A stretch of 64,000 nt of DNA from Trabulsiella odontotermitis (GTDB lineage: Bacteria; Pseudomonadota; Gammaproteobacteria; Enterobacterales; Enterobacteriaceae). Of this stretch, positions 52,766-63,200 are shown piece by piece. Within the stretch, counting starts at the first letter, position 1. Each line of letters begins with the position of its first letter. The notes beneath the pieces are model-generated. The model worked only from the letters and a program-made list of their open reading frames with translations, was not told the DNA's origin and searched no databases. The stretch is taken from positions 4,154,001 through 4,218,000 of the forward strand of contig NZ_CP125781.1 of NCBI RefSeq assembly GCF_030053895.1, read 5' to 3'. A program made the translations under genes and the position numbers.

Positions 52766-54483
52766 CCCGGCTTATTCATGAGGCCGGCCCGAAAACGAAG
52801 ATAGCGGATGGTATTCTCTTGAAAATTCAGTGTGTTCCGCCAAGAATCTGAACCAAGAGAGCCATCCGCTATGGGTGAAAGCCTATCCACCTGGACGCCC
52901 TCATGCAACGGCGCTGTCCGTGTTGAGCTGAGCGGCCAGCGCACTACCAGCGACAGCGGCGCTCTGCTGTTGCGTGAGGCCCTCGACAACAGCGGCGTGA
53001 TTGAGGCGCTGGAAGACAATCTGGTCGATCGACGCCACCCGCTGCGCATCCTTCATTCGCTGGCCAGCCAGTTGCGTACCCTGGTGCTGCAGCGTGCGAT
53101 GGGCTGGATCGACCTCAGCGATACCGACACGCTGCGCCGTGATCCGCTCTGGCAGCTGGCCTGCAGCGATGCGCGCGGGACAACGCCCCTGGCCCAGGAC
53201 CGGCCGTCTCAAGCCACGCTGTCGCGGCTGCTGACCTGCCTCGGGCGCTGCGACAATATCGATGCCGTGCACGAAGGCCTGCTGCGACTGGTGATCTGGC
53301 GCCTGACCGCGCTGAAGAACGGCGAGCGCCCCAAGCAGCTGACGCTGGACATCGACGGCCTGCCGATCGAGGTCCACGGCCACCAGGGCGGCTCGGCCTA
53401 TCATGGCCTGTACGGCGCGCGGATCTATTCACCGCTGGTCGCCTCGCTGGCAGAAACCGGCGACATGGTGGGCGGCCTGCTGCGCGAGGGCAACGCCGGC
53501 CCGGCCGAGAACGCCGACACCTGGATCCCGCATCTGGTGCGGCGACTCAACGAGAGCACCGGCGCCCAGGTTCGGGTGCGCATCGACGCCGGTTTCACCG
53601 ACAACGCGACGCTGGAGGCCCTGGAAGAGTGCGACATCGAGTACCTGGGCCGACTGCGCAGTCACTCCGGCCTGCAGAAACTGGCGGCACCGCACCTGAA
53701 GCGGCCACCTGGCCGGCCACCCGAGCAGCCTCGCGAGTGGTGCCACGATCTGGAGTATCAAGCGGGCTCTTGGTCGGCACCGCGTCGCGTCGTGCTGGTG
53801 GTGCAGGAACGCCCCGATGACCTGCTGCTGCATGCCTTCTTCCTGGTCACCAACCTCGGCAAGTTCGACTGGCCGCCGGAGAAGGTCCTGGCGCTCTATC
53901 GCAAGCGCGGCAGCGCCGAGGCCCACATGGGCGAGGTGAAGTCGGCGCTCGACGTGCACCTCTCGTCGACGGATCGCGGTGCCTCCACCGTTCAGGACGT
54001 GATGGCCCGCAACGAGGTGAGCCTGCTGCTGAGCCTCTACGCCTACCAGATTCTGCATGGCCTGCGCTGCCTGCTGGAGCGGCAGACTCGGCACGGCTGG
54101 AGCCTGAGCCGGATGCGCGAGCAGGTGCTCAAGGTGGCCGCCACACTGAGGCTGCACGCTCGGCGAATCACCGTTCATCTCGGTGCCGCGGCCGACAAGT
54201 GGTGGCCGACGCTGCTGAAGGGGCTGCCGAAGCTGACCGCACTGAGCTGACGCTCCTGCGAGACCACCACAGCATCAGTAAGCGAGCGACCGGAGCGGCG
54301 GTCGGCGATCACGGCTGCTTGGACGGCCGCAATTGATTCCAAAGAGCTATAAGAAAGCGGGAAAGGGGCCGCATTCTGGCATTACTCAACGACCATTCGC
54401 GCTGAAGAAGCCAATCTTGATGAGCGATGCCGCCAGCCAGCACTTTCAGACCGCCCGATCAACGCCCTCGTGAATGAGGCGGG
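52766..54483. mobile_element. IS1380-family insertion sequence (1718 bp) with 5-bp target duplication
   Basis: The ends are imperfect inverted repeats: CCCGGCTTATTCATGAGG at 52766 and the complement of CCCGCCTCATTCACGAGG ending at 54483. ATGAT is duplicated at 52761-52765 and 54484-54488. Precise removal restores the reading frame of the LysR-type gene. Length, ends and transposase agree with the IS1380 family. Confidence 0.88.
52871..54250 (+). CDS. IS1380-family transposase
   Basis: 459 residues from ATG 52871. The family opening TTSDSGALLLREALDNSG is followed by DTLRRDPLWQLA, the first catalytic region LTLDIDGLPIEVHGHQGGSAYHGLYG, VRIDAGFTDNATLEALEE, and YRKRGSAEAHMGEVKSALDVH with the Glu. 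It is intact and likely active. An upstream in-frame ATG at 52832 is possible. Confidence 0.9.
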   Translation: MGESLSTWTPSCNGAVRVELSGQRTTSDSGALLLREALDNSGVIEALEDNLVDRRHPLRILHSLASQLRTLVLQRAMGWIDLSDTDTLRRDPLWQLACSDARGTTPLAQDRPSQATLSRLLTCLGRCDNIDAVHEGLLRLVIWRLTALKNGERPKQLTLDIDGLPIEVHGHQGGSAYHGLYGARIYSPLVASLAETGDMVGGLLREGNAGPAENADTWIPHLVRRLNESTGAQVRVRIDAGFTDNATLEALEECDIEYLGRLRSHSGLQKLAAPHLKRPPGRPPEQPREWCHDLEYQAGSWSAPRRVVLVVQERPDDLLLHAFFLVTNLGKFDWPPEKVLALYRKRGSAEAHMGEVKSALDVHLSSTDRGASTVQDVMARNEVSLLLSLYAYQILHGLRCLLERQTRHGWSLSRMREQVLKVAATLRLHARRITVHLGAAADKWWPTLLKGLPKLTALS

Positions 54484-54983
54484 ATGATGAGATTGCCGTG
54501 GCGGTTCCAGCGCTCTCACCGCTCCTGGAGTTCCCGGAAATCACGCTGGAAAAGGCCGTGCAGTACCCCCTGGTGCTTTGGTCAGCAGAGCACTGTGAGC
54601 CCCTTAGCCATCAGATCATGGAATTGTTGAGCTCGGCCACGTCGAAACTCAACGTGGTCGACCACGCGAAATCTTTCGAACTGATGGCCGTTCTGGTCGC
54701 TGCGGGCTACGGAATCGGCTTCGCGGGAAAATCACGCATCGATACGGCACGAAAGCTTGGCATCGTGATGCGGCCGCTGGCGGGATCGCCGAACGATCTG
54801 AGCACGTATTTGCTACGCGCTCAAAACGCGCCTTCACCATTCACCGAACGGCTGATCGAGCGAGCGCGCAAGCTCGATCAGTCTCGATCAGTCGGTATCA
54901 CTTAGTTGACCGCCGCAAGTTCTTAAATGGCCTGACTTTGAGCGCAGCCCGCCAGGTCTCAACACAGCGTTGCCAGCAGGCCA

Positions 54984-56819
54984 CTACGCCAGCCGAAGCA
55001 TCGCCTGGCTGTCCTTCAGCGAAAAACACACCACCATAACGACTTCGTGCAGGTTCTCTGCGGTCACCGCTTCGATGGGGGCAAGCCCCTTGAAGTCATC
55101 GTGCGGTCCAGAAAGCGCGCGGTAGATCTCCCACGAGTCCGCATCACGCGCGAACTTGAGAACCGCCTGTATCAGCTTGTGCTTGAGGGGCGTGAAGTGC
55201 CAATCCGGGACGCGCTGACCGAGGTTGCCGAGGCTCAGCGCCAACATCTTGCGTCCGCTGATCTCGTAGCTGATCCACCGCCGCGACTTGCCAGCCATTT
55301 TTGCAAAATCGGCCGCAGAAAGCAGGTGTGGCGAATTGAAGATATCCAACCGCTCCAGTTGCTCGCGCTGGCTTTCCGACAAGACCGGTGGTGTACGCGG
55401 CCCCGTGATCGCGGACAGTCGATGCACCGTGTCCGGCAGCGCAGGCATGCCGACTCCAGGCTTCGAGACCAACACGATAGGGGCAGGTGCAATGGCGACC
55501 TCCGCCCCCTCTGGAACTTCATCAGGAACCTCCGGAACACCTTCCAGATGGACGGTCAGGTGCATGCTCGCGGCCTCCACCTGATGCTGTTCGAACAGAT
55601 CGAGCCGGTCAGCCCAATCCTGCATCATGCGTCGGCGCTGCTCCACGTATTCCGCATGGTTGTAGGCGGCGCTCACCTTGTCAGGATCTGAATGCGAAAG
55701 CTGCGCGTCTACCCAGACTTTCGGATAGCCGATTTCATTCAGTGCAGTCGAAATCGTCGCCCGAATGCCATGCCCCGTCAATTGATCCGTATAGCCCATG
55801 CGCTTGAGAGCCTGATTGAGTGTGTTCTCGCTGATGCGCTTCTTCAGGTCCCAGCCATGTGAGAACAGGTAGCGCTGAGCAGGTTTGAACTGCTCCAGCA
55901 TGTGCTGAACGATCTCCATGGCCTGTGCCGACAGAGGAACGATGTAGGGAGGAATGTCGCCGGGCCGCTTGCCCTCCTTGCGCATCTCAAGCTGCAACTG
56001 TTTCACAACCTCCGGGGGGATGATCCATAGACCCTGATCGAGATGAAACTGATCAGGTGTCGCCAGCCGAAGCTCCCCCGTACGCACGCCGGTCAGGAGC
56101 AGCAGTCGAAGCCCCAGCTGTGTCTGAAGCCGACCATGGTACTTTCTCAGCCGTGACAGCATTGCCGGCAACTCATCCATTCGCAGGAACGGGTTGTGAC
56201 GAACGGGCGGCATCGGCAACGCCACCACATCCAGATCGAACGCCGGGTTCTGCGGCAGGCCAGGCACGATGATCAGCGCGTATCGGAACATCTGCCTGAA
56301 CCAGGTACGCACCTTCTCCGCCACGCTGAGCGCCTTCCGACGCTCAATCCTGGCTACGACCTCCAGAAGGTCCGGACGCTGAATTTCGTAGACGGGGCGT
56401 TTCCCGAGTGTGGGCAGGATGTCTTTTTTAAAGATGCGAAGGATCTGCGTCAGAGTGCTCTGACGCCCTTCCTTGAGGACGAGCCTGCGGTGCTCGACCC
56501 ACTTGTCGAACACGGCCTGGAAGGTGTGTTCGTCGGCCAGACGGACAGCCTGGCGCTTCTGCTTGCGATCTGCTCGGGGATTGATGCCCTTGGCCAGCAA
56601 CGCGCGGGCCGCATCGCGGAGGGCGCGCGCTTCCCGAAGGCCAACCTCCGGATAGGTGCCCAGCGACATGCGCTTCTGCTTGCCAGCCCAGTAGTAACGG
56701 TAGTGCCAGGTCTTACCTCCGGTCGGAGAGACCGCGAGGGAGAGGCCGTCGATGTCGCTGACGGTGTAAGCCTTGCCGGTCGCCTTGGCGTTCCGGGCAG
56801 CCATATCTGAGAGTGCCAT
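54984..56819 (-). CDS. int: ICE tyrosine recombinase (IntB13/P4-type integrase with C-terminal extension)
   Basis: 611 residues. An N-terminal DUF4102 arm-binding domain (SDMAARNAKATGKAYTVSD) and SAM-like core are followed by the catalytic domain with Arg in LTGVRTGELRL, HGIRATISTAL (His-x2-Arg), QLSHSDPDKVSAAYNHAEY (His and Tyr). About 190 extra residues follow the tyrosine, as in the clc-element integrase. It catalyses integration into and excision from tRNA-Gly. The promoter lies toward the tRNA gene at right. Confidence 0.93.
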   Translation of the reverse strand: MALSDMAARNAKATGKAYTVSDIDGLSLAVSPTGGKTWHYRYYWAGKQKRMSLGTYPEVGLREARALRDAARALLAKGINPRADRKQKRQAVRLADEHTFQAVFDKWVEHRRLVLKEGRQSTLTQILRIFKKDILPTLGKRPVYEIQRPDLLEVVARIERRKALSVAEKVRTWFRQMFRYALIIVPGLPQNPAFDLDVVALPMPPVRHNPFLRMDELPAMLSRLRKYHGRLQTQLGLRLLLLTGVRTGELRLATPDQFHLDQGLWIIPPEVVKQLQLEMRKEGKRPGDIPPYIVPLSAQAMEIVQHMLEQFKPAQRYLFSHGWDLKKRISENTLNQALKRMGYTDQLTGHGIRATISTALNEIGYPKVWVDAQLSHSDPDKVSAAYNHAEYVEQRRRMMQDWADRLDLFEQHQVEAASMHLTVHLEGVPEVPDEVPEGAEVAIAPAPIVLVSKPGVGMPALPDTVHRLSAITGPRTPPVLSESQREQLERLDIFNSPHLLSAADFAKMAGKSRRWISYEISGRKMLALSLGNLGQRVPDWHFTPLKHKLIQAVLKFARDADSWEIYRALSGPHDDFKGLAPIEAVTAENLHEVVMVVCFSLKDSQAMLRLA

Positions 56820-57045
56820 GCTCCAGCTCCTGAACTATGAGTCAGGACTAGATGCTTGTCTCGTTGGCCTCGCTCCTCCAGCAACAATCCGGAAAGCGCC
56901 TCATCCGTATTCATGGACTTAAAAATGGACTTAAAAGTCCCGGATGTTGGCGGTTTCCAGCGGACGTCACTGGAATGAAAAAAGGGCCTTTCGGCCCTGT
57001 TTTCAATGGCTTGCAGAATTCAGTGGAACTCTACAGAACCAAAAT
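56820..57045. promoter_or_regulatory. Integrase upstream region
   Basis: A 226-base gap holds the int promoter region. A tandem repeat TGGACTTAAAA (56914-56924 and 56926-56936) ends in GGACTTAAAAGTCC, a near-palindrome. Such repeats may be integrase arm sites or a regulator site. No gene is visible. Confidence 0.4.
56978..57004 (-). terminator. Stem-loop terminator next to the attachment site
   Basis: GGGCC and GGCCC form a short GC-rich stem around TTTC, with a run of six A on the left (T in the minus-strand transcript) and GTTTT on the right. It could stop transcription entering from tRNA-Gly on the minus strand, and partly the reverse. Confidence 0.6.
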
Positions 57046-57121
<76 letters not shown>

Positions 57122-57365
57122 ATAATCTTCGTCTTTCATGCTGCCATTTATTGCAACCTGAAATACTCGATTAAATTTGACTGCCGTAACGCAACAAATC
57201 TGTGTCGTTACGGGAGGCGCATTATACGAGAAAACCGTGGAGCTGCAACCCCCTCAACCGCAATTTTTTGTGTTTTCCGTTTGAGTGATGTTTTTATCAG
57301 CAAGATGCACAATTTAGCGCCAAATGCCCGGCGGCGCAAGCAGACCGGGCTTTCGGACCGCGGTG

Positions 57366-57911
57366 TTACAACTGAATAAAATGCTCGCGATAGTACGCCA
57401 GTTCGGCCACGGACTCGCGGATGTCATCCATCGCTTTATGCGTTCCCTGTTTCTTAAAACCATCGAGAATTTCCGGTTTCCAGCGACGAGCCAGCTCTTT
57501 CAGCGTGCTCACATCAAGATAACGATAGTGGAAATACGCTTCCAGCTCCGGCATGTATTTAAACAGGAAACGACGGTCCTGGCCGATGCTGTTGCCGCAA
57601 ATGGGGGATTTACCGGCAGGCACCCACTGTTTGAGAAATTCAATGGTTGCCAGTTCTGCCGCGTGATCATCCTGAGTGCTCGCTTTAACCCGCTCCACCA
57701 GTCCACTGCCCGTGTGAGTGCGCACGTTCCACTCGTCCATCAACGCGAGTTGATCGTCAGACTGGTGAACAGCGATGGTCGGCCCTTCCGCCAGAATGTT
57801 CAGATTCGCATCGGTCACCAGCGTCGCGATTTCAATGATACGATCGCGCTCAGGATCAAGCCCGGTCATTTCAAGATCGATCCAAATCAGGTTGTTTTCA
57901 TCTGCACTCAT
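57366..57911 (-). CDS. orn: Oligoribonuclease
   Basis: 181 residues from ATG 57911 (MSADENNLIWIDLEMTG). It is a DEDDh 3'-5' exonuclease: WIDLEMTGLD (Asp, Glu), LDVSTLKEL, and HKAMDDIRESV (His and Asp). It degrades 2- to 5-base RNAs and pGpG, the end product of c-di-GMP breakdown. It lies divergent from rsgA with tRNA-Gly downstream, as in enterobacteria. Confidence 0.97.
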   Translation of the reverse strand: MSADENNLIWIDLEMTGLDPERDRIIEIATLVTDANLNILAEGPTIAVHQSDDQLALMDEWNVRTHTGSGLVERVKASTQDDHAAELATIEFLKQWVPAGKSPICGNSIGQDRRFLFKYMPELEAYFHYRYLDVSTLKELARRWKPEILDGFKKQGTHKAMDDIRESVAELAYYREHFIQL

Positions 57912-58039
57912 GCTATTTTCCACCATAATTTCACAATCCAGACCCATCAGTGTCCTGAAAGATGACGGGTCGATATTCATCAAAGATAGCGTGTATCATA
58001 GAGGTTTTGCCCGTACAGGGCGACCAGGAGCCAGAACGA

Positions 58040-59095
58040 TTGAGTAAAAATAAACTCTCCAAAGGTCAGCAGCGCCGCGTGAAAGCGAATCATCAGCGCC
58101 GTCTCAAAACGACTTCGGAGAAGATCGATTTCGATGACAACCTGTTTGGCGAACCGTCCGAAGGGGTCGTCATTAGTCGTTTTGGCATGCATGCTGACGT
58201 GGAATCCGCCGATGGAAACATTCACCGCTGCAATATTCGCCGTACGATCCGCTCCCTGGTGACCGGGGATCGCGTGGTCTGGCGACCAGGCAAAGCCGCG
58301 GCAGAAGGGGTCAACGTCAAAGGCATCGTCGAAGCGGTGCATGAGCGAACCTCTGTGCTGACGCGTCCGGATTTCTACGATGGCGTCAAACCGATCGCCG
58401 CCAATATCGATCAGGTCATTATCGTCTCCGCGATTTTGCCGGAGCTGTCGCTGAATATTATCGATCGTTATCTCGTGGCCTGCGAAACCCTGAACGTCGA
58501 ACCGCTTATCGTGCTGAACAAAATCGATCTGCTGGACGATGACGGCATGGACTTCGTCAATGAGCAAATGGATATCTATCGCCACATTGGCTATCGCGTA
58601 CTGATGGTCTCCAGCCGCACCCAGAACGGTTTACAACCGCTGGAAGAGGCACTGACGAATCGCATCAGCATCTTTGCCGGGCAGTCCGGCGTGGGCAAAT
58701 CCAGCCTGCTTAACGCGCTACTGGGGCTGCATGACGATCAGATCCTGACCAACGACGTCTCCGACAACTCGGGTCTGGGGCAGCACACCACCACCGCCGC
58801 CCGTCTGTATCACTTCCCGCACGGCGGTGATGTCATCGACTCACCCGGCGTTCGGGAATTCGGGTTGTGGCATCTTGAGCCGGAACAAATCACTAACGGC
58901 TTTGTCGAATTCCATGATTATCTGGGCCGTTGCAAATATCGTGACTGTAAGCATGATACCGATCCCGGCTGCGCTATCCGTGAAGCGGTAGAAAACGGGG
59001 AAATCGCGGAGAGCCGCTTCGACAATTACCACCGCATCCTTGAAAGTATGTCGCAGGTAAAAACGCGTAAAAACTTTTCGGAAACCGATAACTGA
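58040..59095 (+). CDS. rsgA: Ribosome small-subunit-dependent GTPase RsgA
   Basis: 351 residues. The start is TTG at 58040 (LSKNKLSKGQQRR, read as Met), matching E. coli, rather than an upstream ATG. An OB-fold (VISRFGMHADVESADGNIHRC) is followed by a circularly permuted GTPase with NKID (G4) before G1 GQSGVGKSSLLN and a C-terminal zinc knuckle CKYRDCKHDTDPGC. It matures the 30S subunit. Confidence 0.96.
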   Translation: MSKNKLSKGQQRRVKANHQRRLKTTSEKIDFDDNLFGEPSEGVVISRFGMHADVESADGNIHRCNIRRTIRSLVTGDRVVWRPGKAAAEGVNVKGIVEAVHERTSVLTRPDFYDGVKPIAANIDQVIIVSAILPELSLNIIDRYLVACETLNVEPLIVLNKIDLLDDDGMDFVNEQMDIYRHIGYRVLMVSSRTQNGLQPLEEALTNRISIFAGQSGVGKSSLLNALLGLHDDQILTNDVSDNSGLGQHTTTAARLYHFPHGGDVIDSPGVREFGLWHLEPEQITNGFVEFHDYLGRCKYRDCKHDTDPGCAIREAVENGEIAESRFDNYHRILESMSQVKTRKNFSETDN

Positions 59096-59216
59096 GAATT
59101 ATGCTTGCGATGACTGACATTTACGTCCGTCATCGTTAAAATCGGCCACTTTTCTGTAAGATCCGCTGAAAAACGCGGCGGATTGGGAATGATAAAATCA
59201 TGGCCTGGAGGCTACC

Positions 59217-60185
59217 TTGTTAAACGATCTTAAACTTTCTCTGCAATACATTCTGCCGAAACTGTGGCTCACTCGCCTGGCAGGCTGGGGTGCGAGCAAA
59301 CGAGCAGGCTGGTTGACCAAACTGGTCATCGATTTGTTCGTAAAGTACTACAAGGTCGACATGAAAGAGGCGCAAAAGCCGGATACCGCCAGCTATCGCA
59401 CCTTTAACGACTTCTTCGTGCGCCCGTTGCGTGATGAAGTCCGCCCGCTGAATACCGATCCGAACGTACTGGTGATGCCCGCCGACGGCGTTATAAGCCA
59501 GCTTGGCAACATCGAAGACAACAAAATTCTGCAGGCCAAAGGCCACGACTACACGCTGGAAGCGCTGCTCGCGGGTAATTATCAGATGGCAGCGCTGTTC
59601 CGCAACGGGACTTTTGCCACGACCTATCTTTCGCCACGTGACTATCACCGTGTCCACATGCCGTGTAACGGCATTCTGCGTGAAATGATTTATGTGCCTG
59701 GCGATCTGTTCTCCGTGAATCACCTGACGGCACAGAACGTACCGAATCTGTTTGCCCGCAATGAGCGCGTGATCTGCCTGTTTGATACGGAATTTGGCCC
59801 GATGGCGCAGATTCTCGTTGGCGCAACCATTGTTGGCAGCATTGAAACCGTCTGGGCAGGCACTATCACGCCGCCGCGCGAAGGCATCATCAAGCGCTGG
59901 ACGTGGCCGGAAGGTGAGAGCGAAGGTTCCGTGGCGCTGCTGAAAGGCCAGGAGATGGGCCGTTTCAAACTGGGCTCCACCGTGATCAACCTGTTCGCGC
60001 CGGGTAAAGTCGCGCTGGTTGAGCAACTGCAAAGCCTGTCGGTCACTAAACTGGGTCAACCGCTGGCGTTCTCCACCGAAACGAGGGCCACGCCGGATGC
60101 AGAGCCTGCGCCGCTGTCTGCCGACGAAATTAAAGCCGAACATGACGCCAGCCCGCTGGTTGATGAAAAGAATGACGAAGGTTAA
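59217..60185 (+). CDS. psd: Phosphatidylserine decarboxylase
   Basis: 322 residues, starting at TTG 59217 as in E. coli (ribosome site GGAGG 8 bases upstream). The self-cleavage motif LGST lies in RFKLGSTVINLF near residue 254; the serine becomes the pyruvoyl group. SPRDYHRVHMPCNG is conserved. It makes phosphatidylethanolamine. It is followed after 22 bases by mscM, a conserved operon. Confidence 0.96.
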   Translation: MLNDLKLSLQYILPKLWLTRLAGWGASKRAGWLTKLVIDLFVKYYKVDMKEAQKPDTASYRTFNDFFVRPLRDEVRPLNTDPNVLVMPADGVISQLGNIEDNKILQAKGHDYTLEALLAGNYQMAALFRNGTFATTYLSPRDYHRVHMPCNGILREMIYVPGDLFSVNHLTAQNVPNLFARNERVICLFDTEFGPMAQILVGATIVGSIETVWAGTITPPREGIIKRWTWPEGESEGSVALLKGQEMGRFKLGSTVINLFAPGKVALVEQLQSLSVTKLGQPLAFSTETRATPDAEPAPLSADEIKAEHDASPLVDEKNDEG

Positions 60186-60207
60186 TTCCTGACAAAAAAG
60201 GTATCCC

Positions 60208-63200
60208 GTGCGCCTGATTATCACTTTCCTGATGGCCTGGAGCCTCAGCCTGGGGGCGTACGCAGCGACGGCCCCCGATGCCAAACAAATCGCCCAGGAA
60301 CTGGAGCAGGCGAAAGCGGCGAAGCCCGCTCAGCCGGAGACTGTCGAAGCGCTCCAGGCTGCGCTGAACGCGCTTGAGGAGCGAAAAGGCTCCCTTGAGC
60401 GCGCGAAGCAATATCAGCAAGTAATCGACAACTTCCCCAGACTTTCCCAGACGTTACGCACCCAGCTCAATAACCAGAGCACGGAACCCCGCCAGGTGCC
60501 CGTTGGGATGACGAGCGACGCGCTGAATCAGGAGATCCTGCAGGTCAGCAGCCAGTTGCTGGAAAAAAGCCGCCTGGCGCAGCAGGAGCAGGATCGCGCC
60601 CGCGAAATCGCCGATTCCCTCAGTCAGCTTCCCCAGCAACAAACCGATGCCCGTCGCCAGTTGAATGAAGTGGAGAGACGCGTCAACGCGCCTGCCGGTA
60701 ACACCTCGCTGGCGCAGGCGCAAAATCTCAATCAACAGGCTGAATCCGCCCGTCTGAAAGCTTTGGTCGATGAACTGGAGCTGGCGCAGTTGTCTGCCAA
60801 TAACCGCCAGGAGCTGTCACGACTGCGCTCGGAACTGGCGCAAAAGCAGAGCGAACAGCTTGATGCTTACCTGCAGGGGCTGCGTAATCAGCTTAACAAC
60901 CAGCGTCAGCGTGAGGCGGAACGCGCTCTCGAAAGCAGCGAGCTGCTGGCGGAAAACAGCGCCAACCTGCCCGCCGGGATCGTTAAGCAGTTCAAAACGA
61001 ACCGCGAGTTGTCGCAGGCGCTGAATCAACAGGCGCAGCGGATGGATCTGGTGGCCTCGCAGCAACGTCAGGCGACTAATCAGACGCTACAGGTTCGTCA
61101 GGCGCTGAATACGCTGCGCGAGCAATCGCAATGGCTCGGCTCCTCAAACCTGCTGGGGGAAGCGCTGCGCGCTCAGGTGGCGCGTTTGCCGGAAATGCCC
61201 AAACCGCAGCAACTGGATACCGAAATGGCGCAGTTGCGCGTGCAGCGTCTGCGTTATGAAGAGCAGCTCAACAAGCAGCCGCAGCTTCAGCAAATTCGTC
61301 AGGCCGATGGTCAGGAGCTGACCCGCGAGCAAAGCCGCATTCTGGATGCACAACTGCGCACTCAGCGCGAACTGCTGAATTCCCTGTTGCAGGGCGGCGA
61401 TACGCTGATCCTCGAACTGACCAAGCTGAAAGTCTCTAACGGTCAGCTTGAAGATGCGCTGAAAGAGGTGAATGAAGCCACCCACCGCTATCTGTTCTGG
61501 ACGTCAGATGTCAGCCCCATCACTTTCAGTTGGCCGATTGAAATCGTGCAGGATCTGCGTCGGCTGATCTCACTCAATACCTTCAGCCAGTTGGGCAAAG
61601 CCACGGTGATGATGCTCACCAGCAAAGAGACGCTGTTCCCACTGTTTGGGGCGCTGATTCTGGTCGGGTTCAGCATCAGCTCGCGCAAGCATTTCACCCG
61701 TTTTCTGGAGCGTTCCAGCGCCCGCGTCGGCAAAGTGACGCAGGACCATTTCTGGCTGACGTTACGCACCGTGTTCTGGTCGATTCTGGTAGCCTCGCCA
61801 CTTCCCGTGCTGTGGATGACGCTGGGTTATGGATTGCAGGAAGCCTGGCCTTATCCGCTGGCGGTAGCGATTGGCGATGGCGTGACCGCCACCGTGCCGC
61901 TGCTGTGGGTGGTGATGATTTGCGCCACCTTCGCTCGACCCAATGGGTTGTTCATCACCCACTTTAGCTGGCCGCGCGAGCGCGTGGCGCGGGCGATGCG
62001 CTACTACCTGATGAGCATCGGGCTGATTGTGCCGCTCATCATGGCGCTGATCATGTTCGATAACCTTAACGATCGTGAATTCTCCGCCTCGCTCGGCAGG
62101 CTCTGTTTTATCCTGATTTGCGGTGCGCTGGCGGTGGTCACGCTGAGCCTGAAGCGCGCGGGCATCCCCCTTTATCTCGATAAAGAGGGCGAAGGGGACA
62201 ACATGGTTAACCGCCTGCTCTGGAACCTGTTGTCAGGTGCGCCGCTGGTGGCAATACTGGCCGCCGGCGTGGGTTATCTGGCAACATCTCAGGCGTTACT
62301 GGCGCGTCTGGAAACCTCTGTCGCCATCTGGTTCCTGTTGCTGGTGATCTACCACGTTATCCGCCGCTGGATGCTGATCCAGCGGCGCCGTCTGGCCTTC
62401 GACCGCGCCAAACATCGCCGTGCTGAGATGCTGGCGCAGCGCGCCCGTGGCGAGGATGACCACCACGCTTCAAGCCTTGAGGGTTCCGCTGAAGTGGAGG
62501 TGAGCGAGGTCGATCTTGATGCCATCAGCGTGCAGTCACTGCGGCTGGTACGGTCGATACTGATGCTGATTGCTCTGGTGTCGGTCATTGTCCTGTGGTC
62601 TGAAATCCATTCCGCTTTTGGCTTCCTGGAAAACATTTCGCTGTGGGATGTGACTTCAACGGTACAGGGAGTGGAAAGTCTTGAGCCGATCACCCTCGGC
62701 GCGGTGCTGATCGCAATTCTGGTGCTGATCATCACCACGCAACTGGTGCGTAACCTCCCTGCGCTGCTGGAACTGGCGATCCTCCAGCATCTGGATCTAA
62801 CGCCGGGTACGGGCTATGCCATCACTACCATCACCAAATATTTGTTGCTGCTCGTCGGGGGGCTGGTCGGCTTTTCGATGATTGGCATTGAGTGGTCAAA
62901 ACTGCAATGGCTGGTGGCGGCACTCGGTGTTGGTCTCGGTTTTGGATTACAGGAGATTTTCGCCAACTTTATCTCCGGCCTGATCATCCTGTTTGAAAAA
63001 CCGATTCGTATTGGCGATACCGTCACGATCCGCGATTTAACCGGCAGCATTACGAAGATCAACACTCGCGCGACGACGATCAGCGACTGGGATCGCAAAG
63101 AGATCATCGTGCCGAACAAAGCCTTCATCACCGAGCAGTTTATTAACTGGTCGCTGTCTGATTCGGTGACGCGTGTGGTGCTGACGGTCCCTGCGCCGTC

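Larger units (their letters stand above)
52526..54905 (+). pseudogene. LysR-type effector-binding-domain gene split by an IS1380-family element
   Basis: Residues 1-80 (52526-52765) and the rest (54489-54905) join exactly across the insertion as ...LLWHD-EIAVAV..., giving 218 residues. The sequence is a LysR substrate-binding domain (VRIAVSFGAFTATLTHLLA; GYGIGFAGKSRID) with no N-terminal helix-turn-helix: the start follows a good AGGAGA site. It was therefore a solo effector domain even before the insertion. It is inactive now. Confidence 0.8.
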
